From assembly GCF_003121585.1 (NCBI RefSeq), contig NZ_QEOO01000031.1:62001-126000 (forward strand): a stretch of DNA of 64,000 nt, given 5' to 3'. Below the pieces are notes generated by a model. It had not been told where the DNA came from. It made no database searches and saw nothing but the letters and a program-made list of their open reading frames with translations. Within the stretch, counting starts at the first letter, position 1. Each line of letters starts with the position of its first letter. Shown here one piece after another: positions 45,083 through 53,139 of this stretch. Position numbers and translations under genes: made by a program. Origin of the DNA: Nocardioides speluncae (GTDB lineage: Bacteria; Actinomycetota; Actinomycetes; Propionibacteriales; Nocardioidaceae).

Positions 45083-45310
45083 ATGGGTTCGATCATTCAG
45101 GTGCGAGATGTCCCAGACGACGTCTTGCATCTCCTGCGGGAACGAGCCTCCGATCGGGGTGTCTCGTTGTCGTCCTATGTCCGCGACCTGCTCACTGACG
45201 ACGCTCGGCAGCCGACGTTGGACGAGGCCGTCAAGCGGATCGCCGCTCGCCCGGCCGTCGAGCTGACCGACGACGAGATTGTCACGGCTGTGCACGAGGG
45301 TCGCCGGTGA
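45083..45310 (+). CDS. Antitoxin, FitA/VapB-type ribbon-helix-helix protein
   Basis: 75 residues. The N-terminus SIIQVRDVPDDVLHLLRERA followed by SLSSYVRDLLT is a ribbon-helix-helix DNA-binding domain of the FitA/VapB kind. The C-terminal tail (VELTDDEIVTAVHEGRR) would occupy the toxin's active site. It overlaps the PIN-domain toxin gene by 4 bases. The start has no ribosome-binding site but is seven bases from a −10 box, consistent with leaderless translation. Confidence 0.93.
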   Translation: MGSIIQVRDVPDDVLHLLRERASDRGVSLSSYVRDLLTDDARQPTLDEAVKRIAARPAVELTDDEIVTAVHEGRR

Positions 45311-45702
45311 CGTTTGTCGTCGACGCGTCGGTCGTCATTGCCCTGCTTGCCAACCGTCAGGCAGACGAGGTGCTGCGAAAGCGCCTGGCGACTGCCCGCA
45401 GTCTTCATGCTCCGCACCTGATCGATGTCGAGGTTGCGAGTGGGATCCGTGGCCTGCTCCTGGGTGGAAAGCTCGACTCTGATCGAGCAGTCGCCATGCT
45501 GAGCGACTTTGGCTCGCTGCGGATCACTCGTCATCCGAGCCTCCCGTACTTAGCCCGGGTGCTCGAGTTGCGGAACAACCTCACGGCGTACGACGCGACC
45601 TATGTGGCCATGGCTGAAGGGCTCGACCTGCCGCTCATGACCCGCGATGCGCGAATGGCTGGCGCGGTCGGTCACCGGGCCGAGATTCAGGTCCAGCCCT
45701 GA
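45307..45702 (+). CDS. VapC-type PIN-domain ribonuclease toxin
   Basis: 131 residues from GTG at 45307. The four acidic residues of the PIN active site are present: D6 (VVDASV), E42 (LIDVEVASG), D96 (TAYDATYVA) and D114 (LMTRDARMA). It is a Mg-dependent RNase; VapC family members typically cut tRNA or rRNA, and the target here cannot be deduced. It overlaps its antitoxin by 4 bases. It stands at the right end of the 42-kb block, directly before hairpin element D and infA. Confidence 0.95.
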   Translation: MTFVVDASVVIALLANRQADEVLRKRLATARSLHAPHLIDVEVASGIRGLLLGGKLDSDRAVAMLSDFGSLRITRHPSLPYLARVLELRNNLTAYDATYVAMAEGLDLPLMTRDARMAGAVGHRAEIQVQP

Positions 45703-45707
45703 GCCCG

Positions 45708-45857
45708 ATCCACGGATGGCCGCCTACTGCGCGCCGCCATGCGGGCGCGCTGGCTGCGTTGGCGAAGACTCGACGGGCCTCCGGCCCGCCTTCGCTCCGC
45801 CGCCTTGCCATCACACCCGCCTGGCGACGCGCAGCTCACGGCGCCCATCCGTGGATC
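45708..45857 (+). repeat. Long hairpin element D (upstream of infA)
   Basis: GATCCACGGATGG (45708-45720) is exactly complementary to CCATCCGTGGATC (45845-45857), and pairing continues imperfectly inward to the core CTCGACGGGCCTCCGGCCCG at about 45768-45787, the same core as in elements A and C. It starts six bases after the vapC stop. The rest of the 45703-46088 gap holds a possible infA promoter and an untranslated leader, and no gene. Confidence 0.82.
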
Positions 45858-45890
45858 CGGGCTGATTCGCGATTCCGCGCGTTTTGCCAC

Positions 45891-45896
45891 TAAACT
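45891..45896 (+). promoter_or_regulatory. Possible −10 box for the infA operon
   Basis: TAAACT fits the actinobacterial TANNNT −10 consensus and lies just after hairpin D. A weak −35-like TTCGCG is at 45866-45871. Because infA has lost its upstream operon neighbours, a promoter in this gap is needed. If this is it, infA has a leader of about 190 bases. Confidence 0.35.
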
Positions 45897-46088
45897 GGCG
45901 TGTCGGCCCAACGTGGGTCTGTTTCGTGGTGCCTCGCGGCTGCCCGGATCACACATCTGACGCTCGAAAGAGCAGGTCAGACGCGTGCCCGGGATGAGGT
46001 CCACGCGACGACTGCACGAGGTCCACTGGTCACAGACGGCCAGAGGTTCCCGGGCCACCGGTAGGCAACAACGACCAGATGGGAAGGC

Positions 46089-46310
46089 ATGCCGAAGAAA
46101 GAAGGCGTGATCGAGATCGAGGGCACGGTTGTCGAAGCTCTCCCGAACGCGATGTTCCGGGTTGAGCTGAGCAACGGGCACAAGGTCCTCGCCCACATCA
46201 GCGGCAAGATGCGACAGCACTACATCCGAATCCTCCCCGAGGACCGCGTCGTGGTGGAGCTCTCGCCGTACGACCTCACCCGAGGCCGGATCGTCTACCG
46301 CTACAAGTAA
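46089..46310 (+). CDS. infA: Translation initiation factor IF-1
   Basis: A 73-residue OB-fold protein ([20 protein letters not shown] to RGRIVYRYK), full length and with all conserved segments ([30 protein letters not shown]). It binds the ribosomal A site during initiation. It opens the alpha-operon part of the ribosomal cluster and is followed by rpmJ after 29 bases. A purine-rich GGGAAGG precedes the ATG. Confidence 0.98.
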   Translation: MPKKEGVIEIEGTVVEALPNAMFRVELSNGHKVLAHISGKMRQHYIRILPEDRVVVELSPYDLTRGRIVYRYK

Positions 46311-46339
46311 GCAGCCGACACAAGCGAGAAAGGGCTGAC

Positions 46340-46453
46340 ATGAAGGTCAACCCGAGCGTCAAGCCGATCTGTGACAAGTGCAAGGTGATCCGTCGCCACG
46401 GCCGCGTCATGGTGATCTGCGAGAACCCGCGTCACAAGCAGCGCCAGGGCTGA
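46340..46453 (+). CDS. rpmJ: 50S ribosomal protein L36 (zinc-binding type)
   Basis: A 37-residue protein ([20 protein letters not shown]). The zinc ribbon is intact: C11, C14, C27 and H32. It is therefore the C+ form, sensitive to zinc supply, unlike the zinc-free paralogue that many actinobacteria also carry elsewhere. The ATG at 46340 follows GAAAGGGC. It lies between infA and rpsM as in other genomes. Confidence 0.97.
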   Translation: MKVNPSVKPICDKCKVIRRHGRVMVICENPRHKQRQG

Positions 46454-46613
46454 GCCCCGGCGCTCCACAACTGAATACTCACTCAATCGAGTCGCTAGCC
46501 CGTCGTACGACGGCGCGAATCACCTCCGGCGCAGAGGCCGGAGCCTGGCCCACGAGGGACCGGGACGCGACACGACCAGAAACCTCTGTGCAGTTCGAAA
46601 GGAACGCCACCTG

Positions 46614-46988
46614 ATGGCACGCCTCGTTGGTGTGGACCTGCCGCGTGACAAGCGCGTCGAGATCGCACTCACCTACATCTACGGCATTGGCCGTACCCGC
46701 GCCCAGCAGCTGCTCGCTGCGACCGGTGTCGACCCGAACATGCGGGTCCACCAGCTGGGCGATGAAGAGCTGGTCAAGCTCCGCGACGAGATCGACGCGA
46801 ACTTCAAGACCGAGGGTGACCTTCGGCGCGAGGTTCAGGCCGACATCCGCCGCAAGATCGAGATCGGCAGCTACCAAGGTCGCCGCCACCGCCAGGGCCT
46901 CCCGGTCCGCGGTCAGCGCACCAAGACCAACGCTCGTACCCGCAAGGGTCCGAAGCGCACCGTTGCCGGCAAGAAGAAGGCCAAGTGA
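46614..46988 (+). CDS. rpsM: 30S ribosomal protein S13
   Basis: A 124-residue S13 ([20 protein letters not shown]), with the helix-hairpin [10 protein letters not shown] and the basic C-terminal tail ([20 protein letters not shown]) that reaches the P site and the subunit bridge. Normal length. The 160-base spacer from rpmJ is longer than usual and probably carries leader sequence. The spacer after it (to rpsK) holds a copy of the interspersed palindromic repeat. Confidence 0.98.
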   Translation: MARLVGVDLPRDKRVEIALTYIYGIGRTRAQQLLAATGVDPNMRVHQLGDEELVKLRDEIDANFKTEGDLRREVQADIRRKIEIGSYQGRRHRQGLPVRGQRTKTNARTRKGPKRTVAGKKKAK

Positions 46989-47000
46989 TCGGTTGACCTT

Positions 47001-47037
47001 GGTTTCGAGACGGTTGCCAGCGCAACCTCCTCAACCA
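47001..47037. repeat. Interspersed ~36-bp palindromic repeat in the rpsM-rpsK spacer
   Basis: GGTTTCGAGACGGTTGCCAG followed by CGCAACCTCCTCAACCA, in the orientation opposite to the FHA-gene copies. It lies between two ribosomal-protein genes, 13 bases after the rpsM stop and 63 bases before rpsK. A TTGACCTT upstream is too short on context to call a promoter. Confidence 0.87.
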
Positions 47038-47100
47038 GCGGTCAGGCCGGACACCAAGCCTTCCCGAATCTCACAGACCAGCTACCACAGGAGTTACTGA

Positions 47101-47505
47101 ATGCCTCCCAAGGCACGTGCAGCGGGCGCCAAGAAGGTGCGCCGCAAGGAGAAGAAGAACGTCGCTCAGGGCGAAGCCCACATCAAGAGCACGTTCAACA
47201 ACACCATCGTCACCATCACCGACCCGACCGGTGCGGTGATCTCGTGGGCCAGCGCCGGCACCGTCGGCTTCAAGGGCTCGCGCAAGTCCACCCCGTTCGC
47301 CGCGCAGATGGCCGCCGAGGCCGCTGGTCGCCGGGCGATGGAGCACGGCATGAAGAAGATCGACGTCTTCGTGAAGGGCCCGGGCTCGGGCCGCGAGACG
47401 GCGATCCGTTCGCTGGGTGCGATCGGCCTCGAGGTCGGCACCATCCAGGACGTGACCCCCACCCCGCACAACGGATGCCGGCCGCCCAAGCGCCGTCGCG
47501 TCTGA
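47101..47505 (+). CDS. rpsK: 30S ribosomal protein S11
   Basis: A 134-residue S11. It has the basic N-terminus ([20 protein letters not shown]), the core [22 protein letters not shown] segment (here [18 protein letters not shown]), and the C-terminus [14 protein letters not shown], all diagnostic. It is part of the platform of the small subunit, near the mRNA exit. The ATG follows CAGGAG. Confidence 0.98.
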   Translation: MPPKARAAGAKKVRRKEKKNVAQGEAHIKSTFNNTIVTITDPTGAVISWASAGTVGFKGSRKSTPFAAQMAAEAAGRRAMEHGMKKIDVFVKGPGSGRETAIRSLGAIGLEVGTIQDVTPTPHNGCRPPKRRRV

Positions 47506-47531
47506 CCCGAGACTGAGAAAGAGAGACTGAC

Positions 47532-48140
47532 ATGGCCCGTTACACCGGACCCATGACCAAGAAGTCGCGCCGTCTCGGTGTCGACCTCGTCGGTGGCGAC
47601 CAGGCTTACGAGCGTCGCCCCTACCCGCCCGGCCAGCACGGCCGCGGCCGGATCAAGGAGAGCGAGTACCTGCTCCAGCTTCGTGAGAAGCAGAAGGCCC
47701 GCTTCACCTACGGCATCCTCGAGAAGCAGTTCCACAACTACTACACCGAGGCCTTCCGTCGCGACGGCAAGACCGGTGAGAACCTGCTTCAGCTGCTGGA
47801 GTGCCGTCTCGACAACGTCGTGTACCGCGCCGGCTTCGCCCGCACCCGCCGGCACGCCCGGCAGCTCGTCGTACACGGCCACTTCCTGGTGAACGGCCGC
47901 AAGGTCGACATCCCGTCGTTCCAGGTGTCGCCGTACGACGTCATCGACGTGCGCGAGAAGTCGCTGGAGATGACCCCGTTCATCGTCGCCCGTGAGACCC
48001 ACGGCGAGCGTGTTGTCCCTGCCTGGCTCGAGGCGCTGCCGAACCGCATGCGAGTCCTCGTCCACCAGCTGCCGGTCCGGGCGCAGATCGACATCCCGGT
48101 CCAGGAGCAGCTCATCGTCGAGTACTACTCCAAGAAGTAG
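47532..48140 (+). CDS. rpsD: 30S ribosomal protein S4
   Basis: A 202-residue S4, a primary 16S rRNA-binding protein and early assembly factor. The S4 RNA-binding domain is at about 95-155 (CRLDNVVYRAGFARTRRHAR, VNGRKVDIPSF). The N-terminus lacks the four zinc-ligand Cys, so this is the zinc-free form normal for actinobacteria. It starts 26 bases after rpsK behind a GAAAGAGA site. Confidence 0.98.
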   Translation: MARYTGPMTKKSRRLGVDLVGGDQAYERRPYPPGQHGRGRIKESEYLLQLREKQKARFTYGILEKQFHNYYTEAFRRDGKTGENLLQLLECRLDNVVYRAGFARTRRHARQLVVHGHFLVNGRKVDIPSFQVSPYDVIDVREKSLEMTPFIVARETHGERVVPAWLEALPNRMRVLVHQLPVRAQIDIPVQEQLIVEYYSKK

Positions 48141-48237
48141 TAGCCCGGCGGCACACCTGCCACACAACTTCATACCTTCCTTCGCTACTTAGTTCGTGGC
48201 CGTCAAATAGTGGGCGGCTTCGGAAAGGAAAGATTCA

Positions 48238-49254
48238 GTGCTCATCGCTCAGCGCCCGACCCTGTCGGAAGATGCCATCGACGAGTTCCGGTCCCGGTTC
48301 GTTATTGAGCCGCTGGAGCCCGGCTTCGGCTACACGCTCGGCAACTCGCTGCGCCGTACGCTCCTCAGCTCGATCCCCGGAGCGTCGGTCACCAGCATCA
48401 AGATCGACAACGTTCTCCACGAGTTCTCGACCATCGAGGGTGTCAAGGAAGACGTCACCGAGGTCATCCTCAACCTGAAGGGTCTCGTCGTCTCCTCCGA
48501 GCACGACGAGCCCGTCACGATGTACCTCCGCAAGCAGGGTGCCGGTGACGTCACCGCTGCCGACATCGCGCCGCCGGCCGGTGTCGAGGTGCACAACCCC
48601 GAGCTCAAGATCGCGACCCTGTCCGACAAGGGCAAGCTCGAGATGGAGCTCGTCGTTGAGCGTGGCCGCGGCTACGTCTCGGCGGTCCAGAACAAGGGCG
48701 CGGACAACGAGATCGGCCGGATGCCGGTGGACTCGATCTACTCGCCCGTGCTCAAGGTGACCTACAAGGTCGAGGCGACCCGTGTCGAGCAGCGCACGGA
48801 CTTCGACAAGCTGGTCATCGACGTCGAGACCAAGCCGTCGATCCGTCCCCGCGACGCGATCGCCTCGGCCGGCAAGACCCTGGTCGAGCTGTTCGGCCTG
48901 GCGCGCGAGCTGAACGTCGAGGCCGAGGGCATCGACATCGGCCCGTCGCCCGTCGACGAGCAGCTGGCCGCCGACCTCGCCCTCCCGGTCGAGGACCTGC
49001 AGCTGACCGTGCGTTCGTACAACTGCCTCAAGCGTGAGGGCATCCACACCGTGGGTGAGCTGATCTCGCGCTCGGAGCAGGACCTGCTCGACATCCGCAA
49101 CTTCGGCGCCAAGTCCATCGACGAGGTCAAGGCGAAGCTGCACGAGATGGGTCTGTCGCTCAAGGACAGCGCCCCGGGCTTCGACCCGGCCACCGCCCTG
49201 GCGGCGTACGGCGATGACGACGACGACGCCTTCGTCGAGGACGAGCAGTACTAA
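48238..49254 (+). CDS. rpoA: RNA polymerase subunit alpha
   Basis: 338 residues from GTG at 48238. The N-terminal dimerisation domain (to about 230) includes [18 protein letters not shown]. The C-terminal helix-hairpin domain (about 245-315) has the UP-element/activator-contacting motif [17 protein letters not shown] and [16 protein letters not shown]. An acidic tail ([13 protein letters not shown]) ends the protein. The start is preceded by GGAAAGGAAAG. Confidence 0.98.
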   Translation: MLIAQRPTLSEDAIDEFRSRFVIEPLEPGFGYTLGNSLRRTLLSSIPGASVTSIKIDNVLHEFSTIEGVKEDVTEVILNLKGLVVSSEHDEPVTMYLRKQGAGDVTAADIAPPAGVEVHNPELKIATLSDKGKLEMELVVERGRGYVSAVQNKGADNEIGRMPVDSIYSPVLKVTYKVEATRVEQRTDFDKLVIDVETKPSIRPRDAIASAGKTLVELFGLARELNVEAEGIDIGPSPVDEQLAADLALPVEDLQLTVRSYNCLKREGIHTVGELISRSEQDLLDIRNFGAKSIDEVKAKLHEMGLSLKDSAPGFDPATALAAYGDDDDDAFVEDEQY

Positions 49255-49274
49255 GTAACTCGGAAGGTCTGCGT

Positions 49275-49302
49275 AGGTCGCGCAGCGACCGTATCGAGAC
49301 CA
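49275..49302. repeat. Degenerate interspersed repeat in the rpoA-rplQ spacer
   Basis: AGGTCGCGCAGCGACC followed by GTATCGAGACC resembles the central and right part of the ~36-bp palindromic repeat, with the outer GGTTGAGG arm missing. It is a partial or decayed copy. Confidence 0.6.
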
Positions 49303-49350
49303 CCCCATCTACTCCGGTACCTGATACGGCCGGAGAGAAACGAGAGAGCA

Positions 49351-50040
49351 ATGCCAACCCCCAAGAAGGGTCCCCGCCTCGGCGGTAGCCCGGCGCACCA
49401 GCGGCTGATCCTGGCCAACCTGGCGACCCAGCTGTTCGAGCACGGCCGCATCACCACCACCGAGGCCAAGGCCCGGGTGCTGCGTCCGCACGCGGAGAAG
49501 CTGATCACCAAGGCCAAGAAGGGCGACCTGCACAACCGTCGCGAGGTCCTCAAGACCATCCGCGACAAGTCGGTCGTGCACACCCTGTTCACCGAGATCG
49601 CGCCCACGTTCGCCGAGCGTCCGGGCGGCTACACCCGGATCACCAAGATCGGTCCCCGGAAGGGCGACAACGCCCCGATGGCGGTCATCGAGCTGGTGAC
49701 CGAGGCGTACAAGCCGAAGGCGGCCGCCAAGAAGAAGGCCGACACCAAGGCTGCCCCGAAGGCCGAGAAGGTCGACGAGGCTCCGGCCGAGGAGGCGAAG
49801 GTCGACGAGGGCGCTGCCGAGGTCACCGAGGCCAAGGGCATCGCGGACATCGAGTTCGGCGACGACGTCGCCGAGCCGCTCGAGGACGGTTCCGCTCCCG
49901 AGGGCTTCGAGATCAAGGGCAACAAGGACTCCGGCAAGTTCCACACGCCGGCGTCGCAGTGGTACGACCAGACCGTCGCCGAGGTGTGGTTCCGCACCGA
50001 GGAGGCCGCCGAGGCCGCTGGCTTCGTCAAGGCCGGCTGA
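49351..50040 (+). CDS. rplQ: 50S ribosomal protein L17 with C-terminal extension
   Basis: 229 residues. Residues 1-~120 are L17 ([60 protein letters not shown]). The family normally ends soon after. Here a Lys/Ala/Glu linker (about 125-180) is followed by a compact module (about 187-229: [36 protein letters not shown]) that resembles the short sunset domain found at the C-terminus of several actinobacterial proteins. Its role on the ribosome is unknown. A strong terminator follows, so rplQ ends the operon. Confidence 0.96.
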   Translation: MPTPKKGPRLGGSPAHQRLILANLATQLFEHGRITTTEAKARVLRPHAEKLITKAKKGDLHNRREVLKTIRDKSVVHTLFTEIAPTFAERPGGYTRITKIGPRKGDNAPMAVIELVTEAYKPKAAAKKKADTKAAPKAEKVDEAPAEEAKVDEGAAEVTEAKGIADIEFGDDVAEPLEDGSAPEGFEIKGNKDSGKFHTPASQWYDQTVAEVWFRTEEAAEAAGFVKAG

Positions 50041-50056
50041 CGAATCTCGTCCTCTC

Positions 50057-50100
50057 GAGGCCCGCTACCCCGCCTGGGGTGGCGGGCCTCGTCTTGTTTT
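50057..50100 (+). terminator. Intrinsic terminator of the ribosomal alpha operon
   Basis: A 14-bp stem, GAGGCCCGCTACCC (50057-50070) with GGGTGGCGGGCCTC (50077-50090), having one T-G pair, followed by GTCTTGTTTT. It is the clearest U-tract terminator in the window, 17 bases after rplQ. Confidence 0.92.
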
Positions 50101-50223
50101 CGGCGTGTGCGACCGGCCACAGCGTCGCCGTTCGGTGGAATGGTAGGGGGACCAGCCGACGTTGTGCGGAGGCTTGGTAAGTTTTGTCTATCAATCCACT
50201 CGACTTTGAAGAGGTCCACCACG

Positions 50224-51051
50224 ATGAATCTCGGACGCGCCGCGGCAGCCGGCATCGCCGTACTCCTCACGTTCAGCCTCGCCGCCTGCGGTGAGGGCAC
50301 CACCCGCGAAGAGGCAGGCAAGGACACCAAGACTGAGGACGCCGCCTCGCTCAAGGAGATCCAGGACGCCGGGGTCCTGAAGATCGGCACCGAGGGCACC
50401 TATAAGCCGTTCACCTTCCACGCCGACGACGGCACGGGTGAGCTGACCGGCTTCGACGTCGAGGTTGCCGAGGCCGTGGCCGGCGAGCTCGGGGTGAAGG
50501 CGGAGTTCTTCGAGACCCAGTGGGACGCGATCTTCGCCGGCCTGGACTCCGGTCGCTTCGACATGATCGCCAACCAGGTCACCATCAACGACGAGCGGAA
50601 GGAGAAGTACGCCTTCTCCACGCCGTACACGATCAGCCCCGGCGTGATCGTGGTGAGGTCGGACGACGACTCGATCAAGTCATTCGCCGACCTCAAGGGC
50701 AAGCGCACCGCGCAGTCGCTGACCAGCAACTGGTACGAGATGGCCAAGAACGAGGGTGCCAAGGTCGAGGCCGTCGAGGGCTGGGCGCAGGCGGTGACCC
50801 TGCTCAAGCAGGGACGCATCGACGCGACGGTCAACGACGTTCTTACGTTCTTGGACTGGCAGAAGACGGAGACCGACGACAGCATCAAGATCGCCGTCGA
50901 GTCCGATGAGGTTGCGGAGAACGCGTTCACCTTCCGCCAGGGCGGCGATGACCTGGTCGAGGCCGTCAACAAGGCGTTGGCCGACCTTGCCGCCGACGGC
51001 ACGCTGGCGAAGATCTCGGAGAAATACTTCGGCGAGGACGTCACGAAGTAG
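50224..51051 (+). CDS. Polar amino-acid (cystine-like) ABC transporter, substrate-binding lipoprotein
   Basis: 275 residues from the ATG at 50224. The lipoprotein signal ends in LAAC. The mature protein is a type-II solute-binding protein of the polar amino-acid family: LKIGTEGTYKPFTFHADDG, ELTGFDVEVAEAVAGELGVK, FFETQWDAIFAGLDSGRFD, then DERKEKYAFSTPYT. The ETQWD-x-FAGLDSxRFD signature is closest to cystine binders. The longer in-frame start at 50107 runs into non-coding sequence. The stop shares one base with the permease GTG. The ligand assignment is moderate. Confidence 0.9.
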   Translation: MNLGRAAAAGIAVLLTFSLAACGEGTTREEAGKDTKTEDAASLKEIQDAGVLKIGTEGTYKPFTFHADDGTGELTGFDVEVAEAVAGELGVKAEFFETQWDAIFAGLDSGRFDMIANQVTINDERKEKYAFSTPYTISPGVIVVRSDDDSIKSFADLKGKRTAQSLTSNWYEMAKNEGAKVEAVEGWAQAVTLLKQGRIDATVNDVLTFLDWQKTETDDSIKIAVESDEVAENAFTFRQGGDDLVEAVNKALADLAADGTLAKISEKYFGEDVTK

Positions 51052-51716
51052 TGGACCTCGACTGGGACCTGGTGCAGCGCGCCTTCTGGCCGATTCTCAA
51101 GTGGGGTCTGATCGGGACCATCCCGCTCGCGTTGATCTGCTTCGCGCTTGGCTTGGTGATCGCGCTCGCGGTGGCGCTGATGCGGATCAGCGGCAACCCG
51201 ATCCTGGCCGGCCTGGCCCGCGGCTACGTCTCAGTGATCAGGGGTACGCCGCTGCTGGTGCAACTGTTCGTGATCTTCTACGGGCTGCCCGAGATCGGTC
51301 TCTTGTGGGACCCGTGGCCCTGCGCGGTCGTGGCGTTCTCCATGAATGTCGGTGGGTACGCCGCCGAAATCATTCGCGCCGCCATCCTCTCGGTGCCGCG
51401 CGGGCAGTCGGAGGCGGCGTACATGATCGGCATGTCGCGCTGGCTCGCGATGCGCCGAATCATCTTGCCGCAGGCAGCCCGGGTGTCGGTGCCGCCGCTG
51501 TCCAACACCTTCATCAGCCTGGTCAAGGACACCTCGCTGGCCTCGCTGATCCTGGTGACCGAGTTGTTCCGCCAAGCCCAAGAGATCGCGGCACCCAGCC
51601 GGGAGTTCATGGTGATCTACTCCGAGGCGGCGGTCATCTACTGGGTGATCTGCCTGGTCCTGTCCACCGGCCAGTCGTTCCTGGAGAAGAGGTTGGACCG
51701 CTATGTCGTCCACTGA
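51051..51716 (+). CDS. Polar amino-acid ABC transporter, permease
   Basis: 221 residues from GTG at 51051, overlapping the binding-protein stop by one base. It has five membrane helices typical of HisM/GlnP permeases, with the motif YVSVIRGTPLLVQLFVIFYG and the EAA loop for ATPase contact (AEIIRAAILSVPRGQSEAAY, GMSRWLAMRRIILPQA). It probably forms a homodimer, as only one permease gene is present. Its end overlaps the ATPase start by 14 bases. Confidence 0.95.
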   Translation: MDLDWDLVQRAFWPILKWGLIGTIPLALICFALGLVIALAVALMRISGNPILAGLARGYVSVIRGTPLLVQLFVIFYGLPEIGLLWDPWPCAVVAFSMNVGGYAAEIIRAAILSVPRGQSEAAYMIGMSRWLAMRRIILPQAARVSVPPLSNTFISLVKDTSLASLILVTELFRQAQEIAAPSREFMVIYSEAAVIYWVICLVLSTGQSFLEKRLDRYVVH

Positions 51717-52494
51717 TCTCACCAAGCCGGACCTCGCCAAGGGCGGGGACCTGCTGACCGCGCGCGGGCTGCACAAATCGTTCGGGTCGCACGAGGTGCT
51801 GGCCGGGATCGACCTGACGGTACGCCGCGGCGAGGTGGTCGCGCTGATCGGACCGTCCGGCTCCGGCAAGACCACCGTGCTCCGCTCGCTCAACCTGCTG
51901 GAGACCCCGGATGCCGGGACGGTCACGCTCGGCGAGGTCAGCGTGGACTTCGCGGCGTCGGTGCCGCGGCGGGAGGCGCTCGGGCTCCGCGACGGCAGCG
52001 CGATGGTGTTCCAGCACTACAACCTGTTCCCGCACCTGACCGTGCTGGAGAACGTGATCGAGGGGCCGGTCAGGGTCCAGAAGCGGCCGCGGGCCGAGGC
52101 CATCGCCGAGGCGCGTGTGCTGCTGGAGCGGGTCGGGCTCGCGGACAAGGCCCTGGTCCACCCCTTCAAGCTCTCCGGCGGCCAGCAGCAGCGAGTCGGC
52201 ATCGTCCGGGCTCTCGCGCTCCGGCCCCGGCTGCTGCTCTTCGACGAGCCGACCTCGGCCCTCGACCCGGAGCTGGTCGGCGAGGTGCTGACGGTGATCA
52301 AGGAGCTCGCCGAGGAGGGCTGGACGATGCTGATCGTGACCCACGAGCTTGGCTTCGCCCGTGAGGTCGCCGACCAGGTGGTGTTCATGGACGGCGGCGT
52401 GGTGGTCGAGCAGGGTCCGCCGGCCGTCGTACTCGGCGAGCCGCGCGAGGAGCGGACCCGTCAGTTCGTGAGTCGCTTGCTCAAGCCGTACTGA
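51703..52494 (+). CDS. Polar amino-acid ABC transporter, ATPase
   Basis: 263 residues. Walker A is GPSGSGKTT (about 49-57), the Q-loop is in MVFQHYNLFPHLTVLENV, the signature is LSGGQQQRVGIVRA, Walker B is LLLFDEPTSALDPE, and the switch His is in IVTHELGFAREVAD. It is a GlnQ/TcyC-type ATPase with an N-terminal extension of about 15 residues caused by the overlap with the permease gene. It completes a three-gene importer operon. Confidence 0.96.
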   Translation: MSSTDLTKPDLAKGGDLLTARGLHKSFGSHEVLAGIDLTVRRGEVVALIGPSGSGKTTVLRSLNLLETPDAGTVTLGEVSVDFAASVPRREALGLRDGSAMVFQHYNLFPHLTVLENVIEGPVRVQKRPRAEAIAEARVLLERVGLADKALVHPFKLSGGQQQRVGIVRALALRPRLLLFDEPTSALDPELVGEVLTVIKELAEEGWTMLIVTHELGFAREVADQVVFMDGGVVVEQGPPAVVLGEPREERTRQFVSRLLKPY

Positions 52495-52532
52495 CCGGCC
52501 GCGGTCCTGGTCCAAAAGGGAGAATGAGAGCC

Positions 52533-53054
52533 ATGGACGCTGGACTAACCGCGCTGCTCGGCGCCGCCGTCGGCTCACTCGCCACCCTGGGCTCAGCGAT
52601 GCTTACCGGGCGCGCGGCGGCCCGCTCGCAGTTCGGCCAGTGGCGTCGCCAGCACCGCCGGGATGCCTACGCGGCCTACCTGGGCGCGGCGTACGACCGA
52701 GATGTCGCCGCGGACGCGGTGCGCGACGCGCTGGCCACAGACCGGCCGGACCTGGAAGACGTCGACGCGAAGATGGAGTACTTCGAAGCGCAGGTCCGCG
52801 GCGTCCAACGAGCCGCCGAGATCGTCATCCTAGAGGGACCGCAGGTCGTCGTGGAGGCGCTGTACGGCGTGGTCCATGCGGCCGACGATCTGGCCGAGGT
52901 CATGCGACGGATGGTGCGCGATGCCCACGCCGAGAACACCTCCCGGAAGGCCGCAGACACGACGCTCGCCTCGGCCCGGGAGCACGCGCTGTACCAATCC
53001 GTGAAGGGCCTGCGCGCAGCTGCCACCGGCGTTCTGGACGACAGCGAGACGTAA
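52533..53054 (+). CDS. Small membrane-anchored helical protein, unknown function
   Basis: 173 residues from the ATG at 52533, ten bases after AAAAGGGAG; the ATG at 52524 overlaps that site. One N-terminal hydrophobic helix (LTALLGAAVGSLATLGSAML) is followed by a basic stretch (RQHRRDAYAAYL), so the soluble helical part should be cytosolic. The remainder is Ala-rich, charged and probably coiled-coil. Similar proteins are common in Streptomyces and relatives, with no assigned function. It lies 38 bases after the ABC operon but is probably independent. Confidence 0.78.
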   Translation: MDAGLTALLGAAVGSLATLGSAMLTGRAAARSQFGQWRRQHRRDAYAAYLGAAYDRDVAADAVRDALATDRPDLEDVDAKMEYFEAQVRGVQRAAEIVILEGPQVVVEALYGVVHAADDLAEVMRRMVRDAHAENTSRKAADTTLASAREHALYQSVKGLRAAATGVLDDSET

Positions 53055-53139
53055 ACCCGACCCCCGGCTGTCCCGTCTCTAGGGGTCAGACCGGGTCGTG
53101 GCTCAGCGCGTCGCTACCCGATGAGCATCGGGGGGCAGC

